64,000 nucleotides of DNA, taken from the NCBI GenBank assembly GCA_964609385.1, contig CAZSSM010000021.1, forward strand, positions 1-64,000, given 5' to 3'. This document shows, one piece after another, positions 60,672-64,000 of the stretch. This stretch comes from CAZSSM01 sp964609385. Lineage in GTDB: Bacteria; Planctomycetota; Planctomycetia; Isosphaerales; Isosphaeraceae. Made by a program: the position numbers and the translations under genes. Position 1 is the stretch's first letter; every line of letters starts with the position of its first letter. The notes beneath the pieces were generated by a model. It had not been told where the DNA came from and ran no database searches. It saw only the letters and a program-made list of their open reading frames with translations.

Positions 60672-61285
60672 GCGAGAGCCACGATCCGGCGAATCCGAGC
60701 GACATCGAGCTGCCTCCTTGGCGGAGCGACTTCGCGCGTGCCCTCTACCAGATGCGCAACGATCCCACGGCCAAATATTTCCAATTGGCGACCGTCCGTC
60801 CCGACGGCACGCCGGCCAACCGGACCTTGGTCTTCCGAGGCTTCGACGACCCCGGCTCGCGTCTAACGATGGTCAGCGATCTCCGGAGCCGAAAGATCGA
60901 GGAACTCCGATCGCGGCCCGAGGCCGAGATCTGCTGGTACTTCACCGAGACTCGTGACCAGTTCCGGATGGCCGGGCCAATCGCCATCCTCGGACCCGAT
61001 CGCAACGACGACCAATCACGACTCCGAAGACGGATCTGGTCCGAGATGTCGCACAACGCCCGCGAGATGTTCTGGTGGCCGACCCCGGCCGATCCCCGCG
61101 CCAACAAAGACGCCTTTCAGCAAGCGCCTGAGGATCGAGGTGAACCGACCGCGACCTTCGCCGTGCTCGTCCTGACCCCCCTCCGTGTCGAGCATCTCCG
61201 ACTTCGAGGTGAACCCCAGAACCGCTGGATCCATCAACGTGATGCCGTTGACCGGCCTTGGGTCACCCGAGAGGTCAATCCATAA
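60629..61285 (+). CDS. Pyridoxamine 5'-phosphate oxidase-family FMN protein
   Basis: Flavin-binding split-barrel protein of 218 residues (Alr4036-like subfamily). After an acidic N-terminus the domain reads RSDFARALYQMRNDPTAKY, FQLATVRPDGTPANRTLVF, TMVSDLRSRKIEELRSRPEA and ICWYFTETRDQFRMAGPIAI. GGAGG lies about 12 bases upstream of the ATG at 60629. It lacks the C-terminal PNPOx dimerisation motif of true pyridoxine oxidase, so the substrate is unknown. It overlaps the end of the hydrolase gene and is probably cotranscribed with it. Confidence 0.87.
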   Translation: MVSADHNNPDLEPVSESHDPANPSDIELPPWRSDFARALYQMRNDPTAKYFQLATVRPDGTPANRTLVFRGFDDPGSRLTMVSDLRSRKIEELRSRPEAEICWYFTETRDQFRMAGPIAILGPDRNDDQSRLRRRIWSEMSHNAREMFWWPTPADPRANKDAFQQAPEDRGEPTATFAVLVLTPLRVEHLRLRGEPQNRWIHQRDAVDRPWVTREVNP

Positions 61286-61510
61286 CGTTGATGAATTGAA
61301 AGTAAATGGCTGGTGTCGTTTGTTTGCTCTGTTGCGACCAGAAACGATCGGTGCGGCTGGCCCGTTCTTGGCGACGGCGATCCTCACGAAACCTGAGAGA
61401 ATTCCGACGAAAACCTGTTGTCGGACCCCGAGGATCCCGTAGGATCAACCGTGGCCCACAGGATCGGGCCAAATGGATCGAGCCAACTGGACGGCTTCGG
61501 GAGCGCAGGT

Positions 61511-61933
61511 ATGCCCACGCAGGAGATCTCGGTGACCAGCGTCTTCCTCTATGTGGAGGACGTGGCGCGTTCGTTAGAGTTTTACCAGGAGGTCATGGGG
61601 GCCGAGGTTCGGCAACTCCATCCCAGCGAGCCTAAGGACGGGGAACTCTCCCTGGCGATCCTCCGGCTAGCCAACATAACAATCATGCTCCATCCGCAGA
61701 CTCCCTACGCCGACCAATTCGATGGGATGCGGCTGGGCGTCGGAATCCATCTGCAACTCCGAGTCGCCGATGTCGATGGCTACTACCAGCGCTGTCTGGA
61801 CCAGGGCGCGATCATGAGCGTCAGCGGCGAGCCGATCGATCAGTCCTGGGGCTGGCGCGAATTCGCCATCCGTGATCCCGATGGCTACATCTGGTCGGTC
61901 TACCAGGATTACACCGACGGCCAATGGGAGTGA
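61511..61933 (+). CDS. VOC-family (glyoxalase/dioxygenase fold) protein
   Basis: Small metal-binding-fold protein of 140 residues. The domain reads TSVFLYVEDVARSLEFYQEV, LRLANITIMLHPQTPYA, GIHLQLRVADVDGYYQRCL and closes FAIRDPDGYIWSVYQ. Typical VOC metal ligands would be His and Glu at the start of paired strands; here the C-terminal glutamate position reads IWSVYQD, and HLQL supplies one histidine, so metal binding is uncertain. It may bind or modify a small organic or antibiotic substrate. AGG in GGGAGCGCAGG precedes the ATG. Not in an obvious operon. Confidence 0.85.
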   Translation: MPTQEISVTSVFLYVEDVARSLEFYQEVMGAEVRQLHPSEPKDGELSLAILRLANITIMLHPQTPYADQFDGMRLGVGIHLQLRVADVDGYYQRCLDQGAIMSVSGEPIDQSWGWREFAIRDPDGYIWSVYQDYTDGQWE

Positions 61934-62015
61934 CTTGGGTCGCCCCAGGCCGGGCTGCTCAAACCTGCGCGATCACGGACTCACGGACGGACTTCGTCGA
62001 ATCCTGATCGGTCCA

Positions 62016-62858
62016 TTAGGTTGCCAATCCGACCGACGGTCTACCCTTCGAGGCGGTGGCGATCCAGTAGCAGGGGTCTTCGGAGCCGTCACCGACCTCA
62101 GGTCGGACCCGGTACGGATTGATCCAGCGTGCTGGCCACGGTTCGTGATCGTCGAGTTGGCTCAAGGCTGTCCGGCGCTCCGACTCGCCGAGAGGCTCCC
62201 GCAACGCCCGACAGAGTGCGCGACGGAGCCGGGTCGCGCCCCGAAACTGCCACCAGGGTGATCGGCTCGAGGCCAGCGTATCGCGATTCGTTGGATGTGG
62301 GGTCGTCGGCATCTGCGACCAGAGCCGAACATCATTCCAAGGGCCCAGCAAATCGAGTAGTTCAGATCGATCAAACTCGCGTGTGTGGAACGGATTCGGT
62401 TCCGCGCTGTCATCGTTGTAGACTGGCCGGTTCGGTGTTGAGAGGACCAGGCGTCCGCCGCCTTTGAGGACGCGGTGGGCCTCTCCAAGGAACCGTTCCG
62501 GCTCCGGGACGTGCTCTAATGTCTCGAAGCTGACGAGCAGATCGATCGCGCCGTCGGCCAACGGAATCCGCACGGCATCCCCAAGGAGGATCGCAGTCCC
62601 CCCCCTGCCTCGATCCCGAGCAATTCGACAGGCTGCCGGATCGCGATCGACCCCGAGGACCCGGCTGGCACCAGCGCCGCTCAATAGCGCCGCTCCGTAG
62701 CCGGTCCCGACGGCGATGTCTAGGACCACCCCCCCTGCCACGTATTGGCAGGCGAATCGATAGCGATAAAGGTGCTCCCAGAAGATTCGCGGATGGGCCT
62801 CATCCGGCTCCATCCGCTCGCTGGCCTGGGTATCGGAGTCAAGCGGGTTGATATCCAT
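62016..62858 (-). CDS. SAM-dependent methyltransferase
   Basis: Class I methyltransferase of 280 residues. The start at 62858 (MDINPLDSDTQASERM) is chosen because the family opening ERMEPDEAHPRIFWEHLYRY follows; the open frame upstream lies over the trxB end. Motif I is VVLDIAVGTGYGAALL, then VLGVDRDPAACRIARDR, LLVSFETLEHVPEPERFL and AHRVLKGGGRLVLSTPN, followed by NPFHTREF. It resembles methyltransferases acting on sugars or lipids. It lies 49 bases downstream of trxB on the same strand, so the two may be cotranscribed. Confidence 0.87.
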   Translation of the reverse strand: MDINPLDSDTQASERMEPDEAHPRIFWEHLYRYRFACQYVAGGVVLDIAVGTGYGAALLSGAGASRVLGVDRDPAACRIARDRGRGGTAILLGDAVRIPLADGAIDLLVSFETLEHVPEPERFLGEAHRVLKGGGRLVLSTPNRPVYNDDSAEPNPFHTREFDRSELLDLLGPWNDVRLWSQMPTTPHPTNRDTLASSRSPWWQFRGATRLRRALCRALREPLGESERRTALSQLDDHEPWPARWINPYRVRPEVGDGSEDPCYWIATASKGRPSVGLAT

Positions 62859-62907
62859 CCTCGACGGGGCTTTGGTGAAGCGAGGGAGGATGAGAAAGCG
62901 CTTCGGC

Positions 62908-63951
62908 TCACTCGTGGGCGGCCAGCCAGCGCTCGGCATCAAGCGCGGCCATGCAGCCGGTGCCCGCGGCGGTGATGGCTTGCCGATAATTATCGTCGGC
63001 CACATCCCCGGCGGCGAAGAGCCCATCGACGCTGGTGTAGGTTCGGAACGGCGCGGTCCAGACGATGTAACCCTTCTCAGTCATTTTGACTTTATTCTTG
63101 AGGAAGGAGGTATTGGGGGTGTGGCCGATGGCCAAGAACACGCCGGTCGCTTCGACGTCCAAAGGTTCATCGGACTCCATGCGTCGGATTCGGACGCCGG
63201 TGACACCCTGCTGCTCATCGCCGAGAATTTCGTCGACGACGCTGCTCCAAAGGACCGCAATCTTGGGGTTTTCCAGAGCACGATTGGCCATGATCTTGGA
63301 GGCGCGGAGTTGGTCACGGCGGTGAATCATGTAGACCTTGCTGGCGAACTTGGTCAGATAGGTCGCCTCCTCACAGGCCGAGTCGCCACCGCCAACGACC
63401 ACCAAAGGTTTGCCGCGGAACCTTGGCAGAGCCCCGTCGCAGACAGCACAGGCGCTGACACCGAGGTTTTTGAACCGAGTCTCGCTTTCCAGGCCGAGGT
63501 AGTTGGCCCGCGCCCCGGTGGCGACGATCAAGGTTTCGGTCTGGACCGGCTCACCGTCCATCAGTGAGAGCGTGAACGGGCGATTGTCGAGGTCGACGTC
63601 GACGACATCGTCGGTGATGATCCGTGTGTTGAAGTTCTTGGACTGTTGGCGCATCAGTTCCATTAGCTCGGGGCCGGAGACGCCGTCACCACGATGCGGA
63701 GCCATGTATTGGCGGATCGAGGGGTCGATCGCCTCATCGAGATAGGACTTCAGGTTGCCAGCGGGGAAGCCAGCGTAGTTCTCGACCTCATTGGTGAGGG
63801 CCAATTGGCCCAACGGAAGCGTGTTGTTCTGGCGGTTCTCTTCGGTCATCGCACCTTCGATGACCAAGGGGTTGAGTTCGGCACGCGCCGCATAGATCGC
63901 TGCGGACCAGGCGGCTGGGCCGCTCCCAACGATCGTAATCTTCTCGACCAT
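62908..63951 (-). CDS. trxB: Thioredoxin-disulfide reductase
   Basis: FAD and NADPH-dependent reductase that keeps thioredoxin reduced, 347 residues. The FAD domain begins ITIVGSGPAAWSAAIYAARA, where the third position is serine-glycine-proline as usual. The redox-active disulfide is Cys168 and Cys171 in SACAVCDGALP. The NADPH loop is LVVVGGGDSACEEATYL, and HRRDQLRASK carries the phosphate-binding arginines. The closing GLFAAGDVADDNYRQAITAAGTGCMAALDA is standard. A 20-residue insertion (TEENRQNNTLPLGQLALTN) lengthens the FAD domain slightly compared with E. coli TrxB. The next gene upstream is outside the window. Confidence 0.96.
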   Translation of the reverse strand: MVEKITIVGSGPAAWSAAIYAARAELNPLVIEGAMTEENRQNNTLPLGQLALTNEVENYAGFPAGNLKSYLDEAIDPSIRQYMAPHRGDGVSGPELMELMRQQSKNFNTRIITDDVVDVDLDNRPFTLSLMDGEPVQTETLIVATGARANYLGLESETRFKNLGVSACAVCDGALPRFRGKPLVVVGGGDSACEEATYLTKFASKVYMIHRRDQLRASKIMANRALENPKIAVLWSSVVDEILGDEQQGVTGVRIRRMESDEPLDVEATGVFLAIGHTPNTSFLKNKVKMTEKGYIVWTAPFRTYTSVDGLFAAGDVADDNYRQAITAAGTGCMAALDAERWLAAHE

Positions 63952-64000
63952 GGTAATGACCTCTGCGCCACGGCGCTATCTCTTCGGGGATCGCGACGGA

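Overview
The window is about 64 kb of GC-rich bacterial chromosome with no plasmid or phage backbone, no rRNA and no tRNA that I can support. It points to a planctomycete, most likely near Isosphaeraceae. The signs are a Ser/Thr kinase with a DWG instead of DFG motif paired with an ECF sigma factor, a DUF1559 prepilin-like protein, a PEP-CTERM protein, secreted proteins that begin with a LE-x-LE-x-R-x-LL type sequence, and several TAT-exported Gfo/Idh/MocA and glycoside-hydrolase-like proteins. This is inferred from protein families; no marker gene was searched.

Layout. 1-3.6 kb: kinase/ECF pair, a decayed second ECF sigma gene and a TlpA-like thioredoxin. 3.6-4.5 kb: gene-poor AT-rich DNA with several hairpins. 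4.5-8.1 kb: an exported catalase-peroxidase (katG) divergent from an OxyR-type regulator. 8.2-21.3 kb: secreted carbohydrate-active and metabolic genes, a repeat protein, an NhaP antiporter, an oxidoreductase, FabF and a phosphodiester glycosidase. 21.3-25.1 kb: a leftward, translationally coupled operon of a secreted unknown protein, a C39-peptidase/DUF1573 protein split by one in-frame TAG, and a DUF1559 pseudopilin. 25.7-30.2 kb: CAP-domain protein, phosphohexomutase, SDR. 30.2-34.6 kb: an accessory zone with fragments of an RND efflux pump, an SDR and an IS66 transposase, a long imperfect inverted repeat, and three attC-like integron recombination sites flanking two cassette-like genes, ending beside rex.

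35.7-47.1 kb is one tightly packed ten-gene rightward operon (two GT2-type and two GT4-type glycosyltransferases, DUF362, sugar dehydrogenase-like protein, polysaccharide deacetylase, two methyltransferases, flippase) that looks like a surface glycan or exopolysaccharide locus. It lacks a visible polymerase and priming transferase. 47.4-64 kb is more ordinary: S46 peptidase, CinA, a lone Flp pilin, TruD, an RluA-type pseudouridine synthase, a lipoprotein with a phosphatase-like domain lacking its cysteine, two membrane glycosyltransferases, a GT9 enzyme, small metabolic genes and trxB.

The most interesting items are the attC cluster without a visible integrase, the C39-DUF1573-pseudopilin operon with its single TAG, the katG/oxyR control region, the two-enzyme glycosidase fusion and the 106-residue triple-repeat secreted protein. 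Functions are read from motifs only; no database search was run.
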